Part shown: positions 9,002-17,826 of the stretch, piece by piece | Numbering within the stretch: position 1 is the first letter of the stretch | How the letters are laid out: each line of letters opens with the position of its first letter | Assembly: GCA_013214965.1 (NCBI GenBank) | Contig: JABSRU010000010.1 | Location: forward strand, 1-64,000 | Reading direction: 5' to 3' | Source of the DNA: Gammaproteobacteria bacterium | GTDB taxonomy: Bacteria; Pseudomonadota; Gammaproteobacteria; Enterobacterales; Psychrobiaceae | DNA: 64,000 bases | Notes under the pieces: generated by a model | Database searches by the model: none | What the model saw: only the letters and a program-made list of their open reading frames with translations | What the model was told of the DNA's origin: nothing | Made by a program: the position numbers and the translations under genes

Positions 9002-10600
9002 ATGCCGTCAATGTCTCTTAGTAAAGCATTTATGTTAAATTTTTTAGGGAAGTCCCCTACTTGGTATAAAATTGCAATACTTTCATTTTTAATTATTAAT
9101 CCGATCGTTTTCTTTTTAGTTAATCCCTTTGTCGCCGGCTGGTTATTAGTCGTCGAGTTCATCTTTACTTTAGCGATGGCTTTAAAATGTTACCCGCTGC
9201 AACCTGGTGGTTTACTCGCTATTGAGGCCGTTGCTATAGGCATGACCTCCTCATCGATGGTACTCCATGAAATGGTCGGCAATATAGAAGTCATCTTGCT
9301 ATTGATTTTCATGGTTGCTGGCATTTATTTTATGAAAGAGTTATTACTCTATGCCTTCACCAAACTCATCACAAAACTACATTCTAAAACATTATTATCA
9401 TTATCATTTTGTTTCGCTGGTGCCTTTTTATCAGCATTTTTAGATGCTTTAACGGTTATTGCAGTTATCATCAGTGTTGTGGTGGGCTTTTACTCGGTTT
9501 ATCATAAAGTGGCCTCTGGTAAAGACTTCAATCATGCACACGACCATACTGACGACGATAAATTACAAGAAGCTAATCGCAGCGATTTAGAACAGTTTCG
9601 TGCTTTTTTACGTAATCTATTAATGCATGCAGGTGTCGGTACGGCACTGGGTGGCGTTATGACGAAAGTAGGTGAACCTCAAAATCTGATTATTGCCGAA
9701 AAAGCCGGATGGGAATTTATTGAATTCGCTATTCGAATGTCACCGGTAACCATACCAGTATTCATTTGTGGACTGCTCACTTGTGCCATTGTGGAAAAGA
9801 TGGGTTGGTTTAGCTATGGTGTCAAACTACCGAGCAATGTTCGTAAAATTCTGACTGATTTTGCCGACAAGCAAGATGCTGAACGTACGGCTAAAGATAA
9901 TGCGAAATTAATCATCCAAGCGTTATTGGCAGTATGGTTGATTATTGGCTTAGCCTTCCATTTAGCAGCCGTTGGTTTAATTGGTTTATCAGTCATTGTC
10001 ATGGCTACCGCCTTTAATGGTATCACTGAAGAGCACGCTTTAGGCAAAGCCTTTGAAGAAGCCTTACCCTTTACCGCTTTACTCGGAGTGTTCTTCGCTA
10101 TCGTTGCGGTAATTATTGATCAGAACCTATTTACTCCCGTGGTCGACTGGGTATTAACCTATGAAGGTACGACTCAAATGGTGATGTTCTATATGGCGAA
10201 CGGTTTATTATCCATGGTCAGTGATAATGTATTTGTCGGTACCGTTTATATTGAGCAAATATCGACAGCCCTAGCCAGTGGCCAAATTACCCGTGACCAA
10301 TTTGACATGCTTGCTGTCGCTATCAACACAGGTACTAACTTACCGAGTGTGGCAACACCAAACGGTCAAGCAGCGTTCTTATTTGTGTTAACCTCGGCAT
10401 TAGCCCCATTAATTCGCTTAAGTTATGGTCGGATGGTCTATATGGCATTGCCTTATACTATCGTATTATCGATTGTTGGTTTCATGATGATTCAATCAGG
10501 TTTCCTCGATACCATGACCGCAGACTTCTATGAGAGGGGGTTAATTAATCACCATAATGCCTCTGAAATATCCCATGGTACTAATGGCAGTAGCCATTAG
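9002..10600 (+). CDS. nhaB: Na+/H+ antiporter NhaB
   Basis: A 532-residue inner-membrane antiporter exporting sodium in exchange for protons, important for salt and pH tolerance of a marine cell. Strong match to E. coli NhaB through [25 protein letters not shown] and [23 protein letters not shown], with about a dozen hydrophobic segments and a charged histidine-rich loop ([11 protein letters not shown]) near residue 180. GAGGA precedes the first ATG; a second ATG four codons in is possible. Divergent from fadR and followed by its own terminator. The stop codon lies inside a perfect 14-bp inverted repeat. Confidence 0.95.
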   Translation: MPSMSLSKAFMLNFLGKSPTWYKIAILSFLIINPIVFFLVNPFVAGWLLVVEFIFTLAMALKCYPLQPGGLLAIEAVAIGMTSSSMVLHEMVGNIEVILLLIFMVAGIYFMKELLLYAFTKLITKLHSKTLLSLSFCFAGAFLSAFLDALTVIAVIISVVVGFYSVYHKVASGKDFNHAHDHTDDDKLQEANRSDLEQFRAFLRNLLMHAGVGTALGGVMTKVGEPQNLIIAEKAGWEFIEFAIRMSPVTIPVFICGLLTCAIVEKMGWFSYGVKLPSNVRKILTDFADKQDAERTAKDNAKLIIQALLAVWLIIGLAFHLAAVGLIGLSVIVMATAFNGITEEHALGKAFEEALPFTALLGVFFAIVAVIIDQNLFTPVVDWVLTYEGTTQMVMFYMANGLLSMVSDNVFVGTVYIEQISTALASGQITRDQFDMLAVAINTGTNLPSVATPNGQAAFLFVLTSALAPLIRLSYGRMVYMALPYTIVLSIVGFMMIQSGFLDTMTADFYERGLINHHNASEISHGTNGSSH

Positions 10601-10606
10601 TACCAT
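10575..10606 (+). repeat. Perfect inverted repeat spanning the nhaB stop codon
   Basis: 14-bp arms (10575-10588 and 10593-10606) around a 4-nt loop; the TAG stop is in the second arm. No T tract follows, so it is not a standard terminator, and a separate terminator stands 15 bp on. It may protect the mRNA 3' end. Confidence 0.85.
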
Positions 10607-10620
10607 TGTTTCATGATTGA

Positions 10621-10651
10621 AAAGCCTAACTTTTTAAGTTAGGCTTTTTTG
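10621..10651 (+). terminator. nhaB terminator
   Basis: A 12-bp stem (10621-10632 with 10636-10647) with a 3-nt loop running into a T tract. Confidence 0.9.
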
Positions 10652-10687
10652 TTATTATGCTAACAACTATTACCAATAGAGAATAAC

Positions 10688-11212
10688 ATGTTGAATTTTT
10701 TAAATAATCTAGCGACAAAACGGATAGCTTGGTTATCATTATTTTTGGTCGCCACTGCTTTTGAGATCACCGCATTAATTTTTCAATACGGTTTAGGCTT
10801 AGAGCCTTGTGTGATGTGCATCTATCAACGTACGGCAATACTAGGCATTGCAATTGCCGGCTTAATCGGTGCGATTGCGCCCAGCTATGCGGTCTCTCGA
10901 TGGATCGGTTATTTAATCTGGGGGTATAGCGCCATTAAAGGCTTGTTGATTGCGATAGAGCATGTTGAAATTCAAACTAATCCCTCGCCATTCTTTACCT
11001 GTGATTTCGCACCAGACTTTCCATCATGGCTCAAGTTAGACCAACTTATCCCCAGCTTTTTTCAAGCAACCGGGGATTGCGCTGATATATCATGGATGTT
11101 TGCTGGATATAGCATGTCGCAATGGATGATCGTGATTTTTGGTGCTTTTACGCTGGCGCTTACTATTATCGCCTTAAACCGACTACGGGTAAGCAACCGG
11201 TTTTTACCTTAA
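10688..11212 (+). CDS. dsbB: Disulfide bond formation protein B
   Basis: A 174-residue inner-membrane quinone reductase that reoxidises periplasmic DsbA. Four transmembrane segments are visible. The redox pairs are Cys41/Cys44 in EPCVMCIYQR and Cys105/Cys131 in the second periplasmic loop, one residue from the E. coli positions 104/130. It starts shortly after the nhaB terminator, an order shared with E. coli and Shewanella, and ends 8 bp from the converging ycgN. No dsbA lies in the window. Confidence 0.95.
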   Translation: MLNFLNNLATKRIAWLSLFLVATAFEITALIFQYGLGLEPCVMCIYQRTAILGIAIAGLIGAIAPSYAVSRWIGYLIWGYSAIKGLLIAIEHVEIQTNPSPFFTCDFAPDFPSWLKLDQLIPSFFQATGDCADISWMFAGYSMSQWMIVIFGAFTLALTIIALNRLRVSNRFLP

Positions 11213-11220
11213 GTACTAAT

Positions 11221-11670
11221 TTAAGACACGAAATGTAACGGCCACGTAACCACGTGGTCTTCAAGATCACCGGCGACATCTTCACTAATCACTTTACCGC
11301 GAACGGATTGTCCTAAGTGATGCATCTGTTCACTAGAGCCCACCAGCAACGGGTGCCAACTTGGTAATTCTTTGCCCTCATCAATTAAACGATAAGCACA
11401 ACTAGCCGGCAACCAGCCAAAACTTTCGCGATGTTCTAGCGTCACTTTGAAACAATCAGACACTAACTTAAAGCGTTGTGGATAATTACTGCACTGGCAA
11501 GTTTCAGTATTGAGCAACGTACAAGCAACATTGGTAAAAAACAATTCTTCTGTTTCATCATCAATCACTTTATTAAGGCAGCATTTACCACAACCATCAC
11601 ACAATGATTCCCATTCTGGATCCGTAAATTGGTCCATCGGCTTACTGTGCCAAAACGGCTCAGCTTTCAT
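11221..11670 (-). CDS. ycgN: YcgN family cysteine-cluster protein (UPF0260)
   Basis: A 149-residue cytoplasmic protein of unknown function. It has the CDGCGKCC cluster (residues 25-32) and further cysteines (TCQCSNYPQR, SDCFKV, ASCAYRL), which suggests metal or Fe-S binding of the UPF0260/CxxCxxCC type. The start overlaps the ycgL end by 11 bp, so the two are translationally coupled. The ycgN-ycgL pair lying back to back with minCDE is the conserved order in E. coli and Shewanella. Confidence 0.9.
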   Translation of the reverse strand: MKAEPFWHSKPMDQFTDPEWESLCDGCGKCCLNKVIDDETEELFFTNVACTLLNTETCQCSNYPQRFKLVSDCFKVTLEHRESFGWLPASCAYRLIDEGKELPSWHPLLVGSSEQMHHLGQSVRGKVISEDVAGDLEDHVVTWPLHFVS

Positions 11671-11956
11671 TTTTATCTTGATTGTTTGACTGATTATTTT
11701 CGTGTTTGAATGATTTTAGTAAATCTTCAACCGGTGGTGGAATTTGTAAGTAAAAACCCTGCTGTTTAATTTTGGCAATCACTTTTTCATTCTCAGCAAC
11801 CGCTAAGTCTCGTTTCTGTAATGGGACTATCATCACGAAAATTGGTCGACCAAATTTTTCCATCAATAACGATGGCACCGGTGAGAAATCATCTCTTTTA
11901 GCAATATAGAGATAGGTATCTGCTTTTTTCGAACTTTTATAAACTGAACATAACAT
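11660..11956 (-). CDS. ycgL: YcgL domain protein
   Basis: Small YcgL-family protein (98 residues with the start chosen), function unknown. Conserved blocks MLCSVYKSSKKADTYLYI, FGRPIFVMIVPL and GFYLQIPPPVEDLL are present, and the tail is asparagine/lysine-rich. The frame extends to ATG 12010, but homologues begin at MLC, so ATG 11956 is preferred; neither start has a strong Shine-Dalgarno, so the N-terminus is uncertain by up to 18 residues. It overlaps ycgN and faces away from minC. Confidence 0.87.
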   Translation of the reverse strand: MLCSVYKSSKKADTYLYIAKRDDFSPVPSLLMEKFGRPIFVMIVPLQKRDLAVAENEKVIAKIKQQGFYLQIPPPVEDLLKSFKHENNQSNNQDKNES

Positions 11957-12069
11957 AGGGGTAAAAACCTGCCTTTTCGGCTTGATACTTAGTAGGTGAG
12001 AATATACCATGACTGCATTAAAAAATAATTAAGAAAAAGAGTAAATTCTTCTTTTAAGGTTTCTTGTTA

Positions 12070-12804
12070 ATGACCAACACCACCGCAGAATTAAAAGGCA
12101 GCCTGTTTCCTTTATCAATTTTACAGCTTGAAGACAATGATCTCACCAAATTGGTCAACCAGCTACAGAATAAACGGGCTCAAGCACCTTCTTTTTTTTA
12201 TCGCGCCCCTTTGGTGATCAATATTGAGAAACTTGAAAACCAACAAATTGATTTTTCTCTACTTAAATCGACAATTGAACAACTGGACTTTATTTGTGTT
12301 GGGATCTGTAATGGTTCAAATGAGCAAAAAAAGCAAGCCAGAATTGCTAATTTAGCCGTATTGAAACAGCCAAAGACAGAGCAACGTACTAACCAACAGG
12401 ACAGCCCCAAACAAACGCCCTCTACTGCACCAGCCACTACAACAGAAAAACTAAAAGAGCCGACCCCAACTAAAGTGGTGAGCCAGAACATCCGTTCTGG
12501 TCAGCAAATTTACGCAAAAGACTCTGATTTAGTGATTATTGGCTCGGTAGGTAATGGCGCAGAAGTTATTGCCGACGGTAGCATCCATATTTATGGTACA
12601 CTACGCGGCCGGGCCATCGCTGGGGCTTCTGGTGACCAAAACGCTGCCATCTTCAGTCTATCGATCGAAGCCGAATTAGTTTCAATTGCAGGTACATACT
12701 GGTTAAGTGAATCATTGCAGTCAGATGCCTGGAAAAAATCAGGTATGGTAAAATTAGAACATGAGCAGCTCGTCATTGAGCCGCTGTTATCAACACAGAA
12801 TTAA
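12070..12804 (+). CDS. minC: Septum site-determining protein MinC
   Basis: A 244-residue FtsZ-assembly inhibitor, placed at the poles by MinD and MinE. The N-terminal FtsZ-binding domain (ELKGSLFPLSILQLEDNDL) is joined by a Pro/Thr/Gln linker (about residues 105-135) to the C-terminal beta-helix domain (RSGQQIYAKDSDLVIIGSVGNGAEVIADGSIHIYG, GRAIAGASGD), which binds MinD. Start: ATG 12070 fits homologues (M-T-N..ELKG); a TTG two codons earlier sits nearer to AAGG and cannot be excluded. First gene of minCDE, 13 bp before minD. Confidence 0.95.
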   Translation: MTNTTAELKGSLFPLSILQLEDNDLTKLVNQLQNKRAQAPSFFYRAPLVINIEKLENQQIDFSLLKSTIEQLDFICVGICNGSNEQKKQARIANLAVLKQPKTEQRTNQQDSPKQTPSTAPATTTEKLKEPTPTKVVSQNIRSGQQIYAKDSDLVIIGSVGNGAEVIADGSIHIYGTLRGRAIAGASGDQNAAIFSLSIEAELVSIAGTYWLSESLQSDAWKKSGMVKLEHEQLVIEPLLSTQN

Positions 12805-12817
12805 AGGAAGTGACAGA

Positions 12818-13627
12818 ATGTCTCGAGTAATTGTAGTAACCTCAGGAAAAGGTGGTGTTGGTAAAACAACCTCCAGTGCTGCTATTGGTACGGGGTTAGC
12901 GTTAAAAGGTTTCAAAACTGTTATTATCGACTTTGATATTGGCCTGCGTAACCTCGACCTTATTATGGGTTGTGAACGGCGCGTTGTTTACGACTTTGTT
13001 AATTTAATTAACGGTGAGTCCAACATCAACCAAACACTGATCAAAGATAAAAGAGTCAGCAACCTGTTTATTTTACCGGCCTCTCAAACACGTGATAAAG
13101 ACGCATTAACTCGCGAAGGTGTTGGCAAAGTCATTGAGCAGCTTAAAGAAAAATTCGACTATATTATATGTGACTCCCCAGCAGGTATTGAGGCAGGTGC
13201 GATGATGGCACTTTATTATGCCGATGAAGCAATTGTCACCACCAACCCTGAAGTGTCTTCAGTGCGTGACTCTGACCGAATTTTAGGTATTTTGCAAAGT
13301 AAATCATTACGGGCAGAGGAAGGCTTAGAGCCAATCAAAGAACACTTATTGATTACCCGCTATAACCCAAGCCGAGTCGATGAAGGTGAAATGTTAAGTG
13401 TCGAGGATATTAAGGATATTTTAGCCATTAAATTGTTAGGGGTTATTCCTGAATCACAATCAGTTCTTAAGGCATCGAATTCTGGCGAGCCAGTAATCCA
13501 CGATCAGGAAAGCGATGCTGGGCAAGCTTATACCGATGCTATTTCGCGTTTGTTAGGAGAAGAAGTAGACTTCAGATTTGTAACGGCCGAGAAAAAAAGC
13601 TTATTAAAACGATTATTTGGAGGCTAA
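12818..13627 (+). CDS. minD: Septum site-determining ATPase MinD
   Basis: A 269-residue membrane-associated ParA-type ATPase that recruits MinC and oscillates with MinE. The deviant Walker A GKGGVGKTT is at residues 10-18, followed by DFDIGLRNLD and CDSPAGIE; the C-terminal amphipathic membrane-targeting helix KKSLLKRLFGG is intact. ATG 12818 has AAGGAAG upstream; the longer open frame overlaps minC and is not needed. The minE start follows after a single base. Confidence 0.97.
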   Translation: MSRVIVVTSGKGGVGKTTSSAAIGTGLALKGFKTVIIDFDIGLRNLDLIMGCERRVVYDFVNLINGESNINQTLIKDKRVSNLFILPASQTRDKDALTREGVGKVIEQLKEKFDYIICDSPAGIEAGAMMALYYADEAIVTTNPEVSSVRDSDRILGILQSKSLRAEEGLEPIKEHLLITRYNPSRVDEGEMLSVEDIKDILAIKLLGVIPESQSVLKASNSGEPVIHDQESDAGQAYTDAISRLLGEEVDFRFVTAEKKSLLKRLFGG

Positions 13628-13628
13628 C

Positions 13629-13886
13629 ATGTCATTATTAGATTATTTTAGAAGTCCCAAAAGTAACACGGCCTCACTAGCAAAAGAACGCTTACAGATC
13701 ATTGTAGCCCATGAGCGTGGTAATCGCTCAAGCCCTGATTACTTGCCACAATTGAAACAAGATATATTGGCTGTTATTGCTAAATACGTCAATGTTTCTG
13801 AAGATCAGGTCAGTGTTGAATACGATAATAGCGATGATTTAGCCGTGCTAGAACTCAATGTCACCTTACCAGACCACAAAAAATAA
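13629..13886 (+). CDS. minE: Cell division topological specificity factor MinE
   Basis: An 85-residue peptide that stimulates MinD ATPase and drives Min oscillation. N-terminal MSLLDYFRS membrane and MinD-contact helix, then the dimerisation domain (ALVE-type topology region with VSVEYDNSDDLAVLELNVTL). The Shine-Dalgarno GGAGG lies within the last minD codons, indicating coupled translation. Last gene of minCDE, followed by a strong terminator. Confidence 0.95.
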   Translation: MSLLDYFRSPKSNTASLAKERLQIIVAHERGNRSSPDYLPQLKQDILAVIAKYVNVSEDQVSVEYDNSDDLAVLELNVTLPDHKK

Positions 13887-13901
13887 CGGGTCAGTTATTA
13901 A

Positions 13902-13930
13902 AAAAAAGGGTGACATGGTCACCCTTTTTT
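13902..13930. terminator. Bidirectional terminator between minE and rnd
   Basis: The stem GGGTGAC/GTCACCC (13908-13914 with 13918-13924) is extended by A6/T6, with a 3-nt loop. The rnd stop codon (13919-13921, minus strand) lies inside the stem. Confidence 0.9.
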
Positions 13931-15046
13931 ATTGCTTAATAAATCAATGATTTTTTCACCCAAAAGTTGATGACGCCAACCACTGAGCAAAATTGGTAGA
14001 TGCTTACTCTGCTGTCGATGTATCCAATAATGGCTCAACACTTGATTAATAATTTTCTTAGATGCAATCATCTCTTTCGGAATATCATGCTCGTTGGCCA
14101 CCTGTTCAACTAACGCTTTAATCGTCTTAAACGTTTGTTTATACGCAGAAAAATTAACTAGCCGCTCTATTTTACTTGGTAAGTCATCTTGGGAAAGGCC
14201 TTGAGCCACTAGCGCCAATAATTTTTTCCCATGACGCTTAACCACCATCGGGTGTATTTCTTTGATGGTATAGAGATCATTTATCTGCTGTGGTGTTCGT
14301 GATGCTAGCGCTAGTAACTCTGAGTCTTTGATCACAAAACCTAAGGCTAAATCTCGCTTTACCGCCTCAAGATATCGCCAAGCGGCTAGTTGTTGCAAGA
14401 CCGCTAGCTGTTCAGGAACCAGTTGCCATGCCCCACTGATGTCTAAATATTTATCAAGGACTATCGTATTGTTAGGTTTATTAACCAGACGTTGGCATTC
14501 TTGCTGACAAATAGTTAATTTCCCATTTTGTTCAAGCATTTGCTGTAACTTAAAATAAGCTTGATGCAAATAGTAAACATCATTGGCAGCATAATTAAGT
14601 TGAGCTTCCCTTAACGGTCTCGCTAACCAATTTGTGCGTGACTCGCCTTTATCTAAGCTAACATCGAGTAACGTTTCAATTAATTTTCCATAGCCTAGAC
14701 TTGATCCCATCGATGATAATGCAGCGGCAACTTGCGAGTCAAAGAGTGGAGTAACGGTTACTTGACCGTAGTGTTTGAACACTTCAAAATCTTCACTGCC
14801 AGCATGAATAACTTTGATAATGGAAGGGTTTTCAAGTAATCGCCAAAACGGCGATAAATCACTAATAACCAAAGGATCGATCAATGCTAATGTTTGACCA
14901 TCATAGGCTTGTAATAGCCCTAATTTTGCATACAGAGTACGCTCACGAACAAATTCAGTATCAACGGCCAAAACTGACGCTTGCTCATAGCTTGCACACA
15001 GCTGTTCTAATGCCGGTTGAGTATCGATATATATATATTTAATCAC
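13919..15046 (-). CDS. rnd: Ribonuclease D
   Basis: A 3'-5' exoribonuclease trimming tRNA and other stable RNA precursors. DEDD exonuclease motifs: AVDTEFVRERT (Asp-Glu), HAGSEDFEVF and YAANDVYYL with the catalytic Tyr/Asp; an HRDC domain follows. The frame is open to 15073, but the extra residues are translated terminator sequence (ASYFFGFF); the GTG at 15046 gives VIKYIYIDTQPALEQL, aligned with E. coli Rnd, and a 375-residue product, the E. coli length. The start is only 12 bp from the fadD terminator stem, with a poor ribosome site, so expression is probably low and may depend on read-through. Confidence 0.93.
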   Translation of the reverse strand: MIKYIYIDTQPALEQLCASYEQASVLAVDTEFVRERTLYAKLGLLQAYDGQTLALIDPLVISDLSPFWRLLENPSIIKVIHAGSEDFEVFKHYGQVTVTPLFDSQVAAALSSMGSSLGYGKLIETLLDVSLDKGESRTNWLARPLREAQLNYAANDVYYLHQAYFKLQQMLEQNGKLTICQQECQRLVNKPNNTIVLDKYLDISGAWQLVPEQLAVLQQLAAWRYLEAVKRDLALGFVIKDSELLALASRTPQQINDLYTIKEIHPMVVKRHGKKLLALVAQGLSQDDLPSKIERLVNFSAYKQTFKTIKALVEQVANEHDIPKEMIASKKIINQVLSHYWIHRQQSKHLPILLSGWRHQLLGEKIIDLLSNKKG

Positions 15047-15052
15047 AAAAAA

Positions 15053-15089
15053 ACCAAAAAAATAGCTAGCCACAATGGCTAGCTATTTT
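15053..15089 (-). terminator. fadD terminator, directly upstream of the rnd start
   Basis: A perfect 14-bp stem (15059-15072 with 15076-15089) with a 3-nt loop, followed on the minus strand by T5-GG-T7. It stands 27 bp after the fadD stop. Confidence 0.88.
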
Positions 15090-15116
15090 AACTCAATATT
15101 GATACTTTCGCATTAT

Positions 15117-16796
15117 TTAACCGTTCAGTTTAGCGATTTCTTGTTCTCGTAACTCACGACGCAATATTTTACCAACATTTGTTTTTGGTAATTCGTCTCT
15201 AAATTCGACGACTTTTGGCACTTTATACCCGGTCAAATTTTCTCGACAATGGGCTCTCAGCTCTTTTTCCGTTAGGCTCAGGTCTTTTTTGACCACAAAG
15301 GCTTTAATAATTTCACCGGAAACCTCATGGGGAACACCAACCACTGCCACTTCTAAGACCCCTTTATGCATCGCACAAACTTCTTCTACTTCATTGGGGT
15401 AAACATTAAAGCCCGACACAATAATCATATCTTTTTGACGATCGACAATTTTAAAGAATCCCTGATCATCCATGGTCGCGATATCACCGGTACTAAACCA
15501 GTCTCCACTCATGACATTAGCGGTTTCTTCTGGGCAATTATAATAACCTTGCATCACTTGTGGCCCTTTGACTTGCAATTCACCAGGCTCGCCGTTAGCA
15601 ACTACTTGACCATCATTATCAACAATCCGGCATTCGGTAGAAGCACAAGGTAACCCAATATTACCTGAAAAACCAGTCGAGTCATAAGGCGTGATAGTCA
15701 CCAGTGGGCAACACTCTGTTAAACCATAACCTTCGAGTAAAAACGTTTTTGTGACTTGCTGCCATTGCTCTGCGACAGCACGTTGTACTGCCATGCCGCC
15801 ACCTAAGGTTAATTTAAGATGAGAGAAGTCAAGTTTTGAAAACTCTGGATTATTTAACATCGCATTAAATAAGGTGTTAACCCCTGTAATCGCAGTAAAT
15901 TTAACTTTAGATAGCTCTTTAATAAACCCAGGAATGTCGCGAGGGTTGGTAATTAATAAATTTTGAGCACCGTATTTCATAAACATTAAGCAATTAGCCG
16001 TTAATGCAAAAATATGATAAAGCGGTAAGGCCGTCACAATTAGCTCTTTACCTGGGGTTATCACTGAGCCAAAGCCAGCAGATGCCTGCTCTAAATTAGC
16101 CACCATATTACGATGACTTAACATCGCCCCTTTAGAGGGACCTGTTGTGCCACCGGTATACTGTAAGTAAGCCAGATCATCGCCACAAATATCAACTTTA
16201 ACGTATTGGCTGTAACTGCCCTTGACCAACGCTTTACGCATCGAAATTGCGTGAGGCAAATCAAATTTAGGCACCATCTTTTTAACGTATTTAACCACAA
16301 AGTTAACCAACGTACGTTTTATTGGTCTAAATTGGTCACCCAAATGAGTCAAAACCACATGCTCAATGGCTGTTTCATTCACTATTTTTTCAAGGGTTGA
16401 TGCAAAATTTGAAATAACCACAATGGCTTTAGCGCCAGAGTCATTAAGTTGGTGTTTTAATTCACGGGGAGTATATAAAGGATTAACATTAACCACGACC
16501 AAGCCAACACGAAGTGCAGCAAACATTGCAATGGGATATTGCAAGACGTTCGGCAACATAATTGCAATTTTATCGCCTTTAACCAGCTTTAAATCATTTT
16601 GTAAATAAGCGGCAAAATGGCGAGTTTGCTCTTCTAACTTACGATATGTGATCACGTGTCCCATATTAGCAAAAGCAGGTAAATCAGCAAATTTGCTGGT
16701 ACTTTCTTCAAACAAATCAACCAACGACTGATAGTGATCAGGATTGATAAATTCAGGGGCATCTTTTGGATAGCTCTGTAACCAGATTTTTTCCAC
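15117..16796 (-). CDS. fadD: Long-chain-fatty-acid-CoA ligase FadD
   Basis: 559 residues; activates imported long-chain fatty acids to acyl-CoA with ATP at the inner membrane, which feeds beta-oxidation and makes the FadR ligand. ANL-superfamily motifs: [18 protein letters not shown] (P-loop, near residue 215), [23 protein letters not shown] and the FACS signature [18 protein letters not shown], plus the catalytic Lys in [10 protein letters not shown]. The start is GTG with GAGGA 8 nt upstream and matches the E. coli N-terminus. It has its own candidate promoter and a PsrA-like operator; a terminator separates it from rnd. Confidence 0.96.
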   Translation of the reverse strand: MEKIWLQSYPKDAPEFINPDHYQSLVDLFEESTSKFADLPAFANMGHVITYRKLEEQTRHFAAYLQNDLKLVKGDKIAIMLPNVLQYPIAMFAALRVGLVVVNVNPLYTPRELKHQLNDSGAKAIVVISNFASTLEKIVNETAIEHVVLTHLGDQFRPIKRTLVNFVVKYVKKMVPKFDLPHAISMRKALVKGSYSQYVKVDICGDDLAYLQYTGGTTGPSKGAMLSHRNMVANLEQASAGFGSVITPGKELIVTALPLYHIFALTANCLMFMKYGAQNLLITNPRDIPGFIKELSKVKFTAITGVNTLFNAMLNNPEFSKLDFSHLKLTLGGGMAVQRAVAEQWQQVTKTFLLEGYGLTECCPLVTITPYDSTGFSGNIGLPCASTECRIVDNDGQVVANGEPGELQVKGPQVMQGYYNCPEETANVMSGDWFSTGDIATMDDQGFFKIVDRQKDMIIVSGFNVYPNEVEEVCAMHKGVLEVAVVGVPHEVSGEIIKAFVVKKDLSLTEKELRAHCRENLTGYKVPKVVEFRDELPKTNVGKILRRELREQEIAKLNG

Positions 16797-16861
16797 AGTA
16801 ATTTCCTCGTGTTTTTTAGTTGGTGTTATTGTTATTTATGTTGATACCAACCCAACATCTT

Positions 16862-16877
16862 TTAAACGTGCGTTTAA
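16862..16877. promoter_or_regulatory. PsrA-like operator palindrome before fadD
   Basis: TTAAACGTGCGTTTAA is a perfect 7-2-7 palindrome with the core AAAC-N4-GTTT, the form I recall for PsrA, the TetR-type fatty-acid repressor of Pseudomonas and Shewanella. It lies at about +20 to +35 of the candidate fadD promoter, where a repressor could block elongation. Confidence 0.5.
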
Positions 16878-16904
16878 TATTCCCACAACCACCCACAAAT
16901 TAAC

Positions 16905-16934
16905 AGTATAATTTAGAGTTAAAACACTAATCAA
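16905..16934 (-). promoter_or_regulatory. Candidate fadD promoter
   Basis: On the minus strand TTGATT (16934-16929) and TATACT (16910-16905) are separated by 18 nt, about 110 bp upstream of the GTG start. Confidence 0.45.
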
Positions 16935-16962
16935 TTCAAAAAATAGCCAATACGGTTGTATT

Positions 16963-17826
16963 TCATTCACCTAATTCAAAATGTGCTTTAATCGCTTGCC
17001 ACGTTAAGTGAGGCTGCTCCATATGGACATGATGACCACCATCAAGTTCAACAACATCGAGCTGCTCAATTAAATGTCGTCGTTGCTCTAACCCTATTTT
17101 AACCATGGGTAACCCCGCGGACGCAACAATAATTAAGGTCCGAGTTGTCAGGTTTTCCATCAAGTGCTCTGCCTGTTCTTGCATCATTCGCCAAGGTGAA
17201 TGAATATTTAATCTCATATCACTACGCCAAGTAAAGCCTCCTTCTGTCACCATTAGTCCGCGTTTAACTAATATTTTGGCAATATCATGACTAAAGTCTC
17301 CAGCATTTTTACGGGCGTTAACTGCACTTTCAAACGTCGGATGAATGGGCTTAGTCCTAGTTAATTGTTTGAACTGGGCAATCGCTGATTTTTTAATATT
17401 ATCATTGGTTTGCTCGGCTGTCGCGGTAATAGGACCCAGTGCTTCAATTAACACTAACCTATTCACTAGTTCAGGAAATGTCGCACAAAAAATAGAGCTG
17501 ACAATGGCCCCTAATGAATGCGCAACAATATGTACCTGCTGCCATTGCTCAGTTTTAATCAAACAATACAAATCATAAACATAATCCAACAGCTGATAAT
17601 TAGCCCCGACCGGGCGATGCCCTGACAAACCATGCCCAGGCCAGTCAAGCGCAATCACATAATAGTCATCAATATAAGGTGCTAATGGTTGGAAGCTAGC
17701 CGCATTATCTAACCAACCATGCAAGGCTAGTATTAAAGGTTTAGTCTTATCACCCCAACTAACTCCCGCCAGCGAAATGTGTGGTAACTCAAAAGTCATT
17801 GCTTGACTGGTATCCATGGTTGTCAT
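16963..17826 (-). CDS. Alpha/beta-fold hydrolase
   Basis: A 287-residue soluble alpha/beta hydrolase, substrate unknown. It shows the oxyanion-hole segment ALHGWLDN, the nucleophile elbow VAHSLGA (Ser near residue 104) and a C-terminal histidine in ELDGGHHVHMEQP; the acid residue is probably in the segment before it. Esterase or epoxide-hydrolase-like enzymes fit. The start overlaps the M50 peptidase stop as ATGA, so the two are translationally coupled, and the gene is the last of the yoaA-tsaB-orf-M50 run. It lies next to fadD, but nothing in the sequence ties it to lipid substrates. Confidence 0.85.
   Translation of the reverse strand: MTTMDTSQAMTFELPHISLAGVSWGDKTKPLILALHGWLDNAASFQPLAPYIDDYYVIALDWPGHGLSGHRPVGANYQLLDYVYDLYCLIKTEQWQQVHIVAHSLGAIVSSIFCATFPELVNRLVLIEALGPITATAEQTNDNIKKSAIAQFKQLTRTKPIHPTFESAVNARKNAGDFSHDIAKILVKRGLMVTEGGFTWRSDMRLNIHSPWRMMQEQAEHLMENLTTRTLIIVASAGLPMVKIGLEQRRHLIEQLDVVELDGGHHVHMEQPHLTWQAIKAHFELGE

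Noticed and set aside
10575-10606. nhaB stop-codon hairpin as a terminator
   Set aside because: No T tract follows; the terminator at 10621-10651 is far better.
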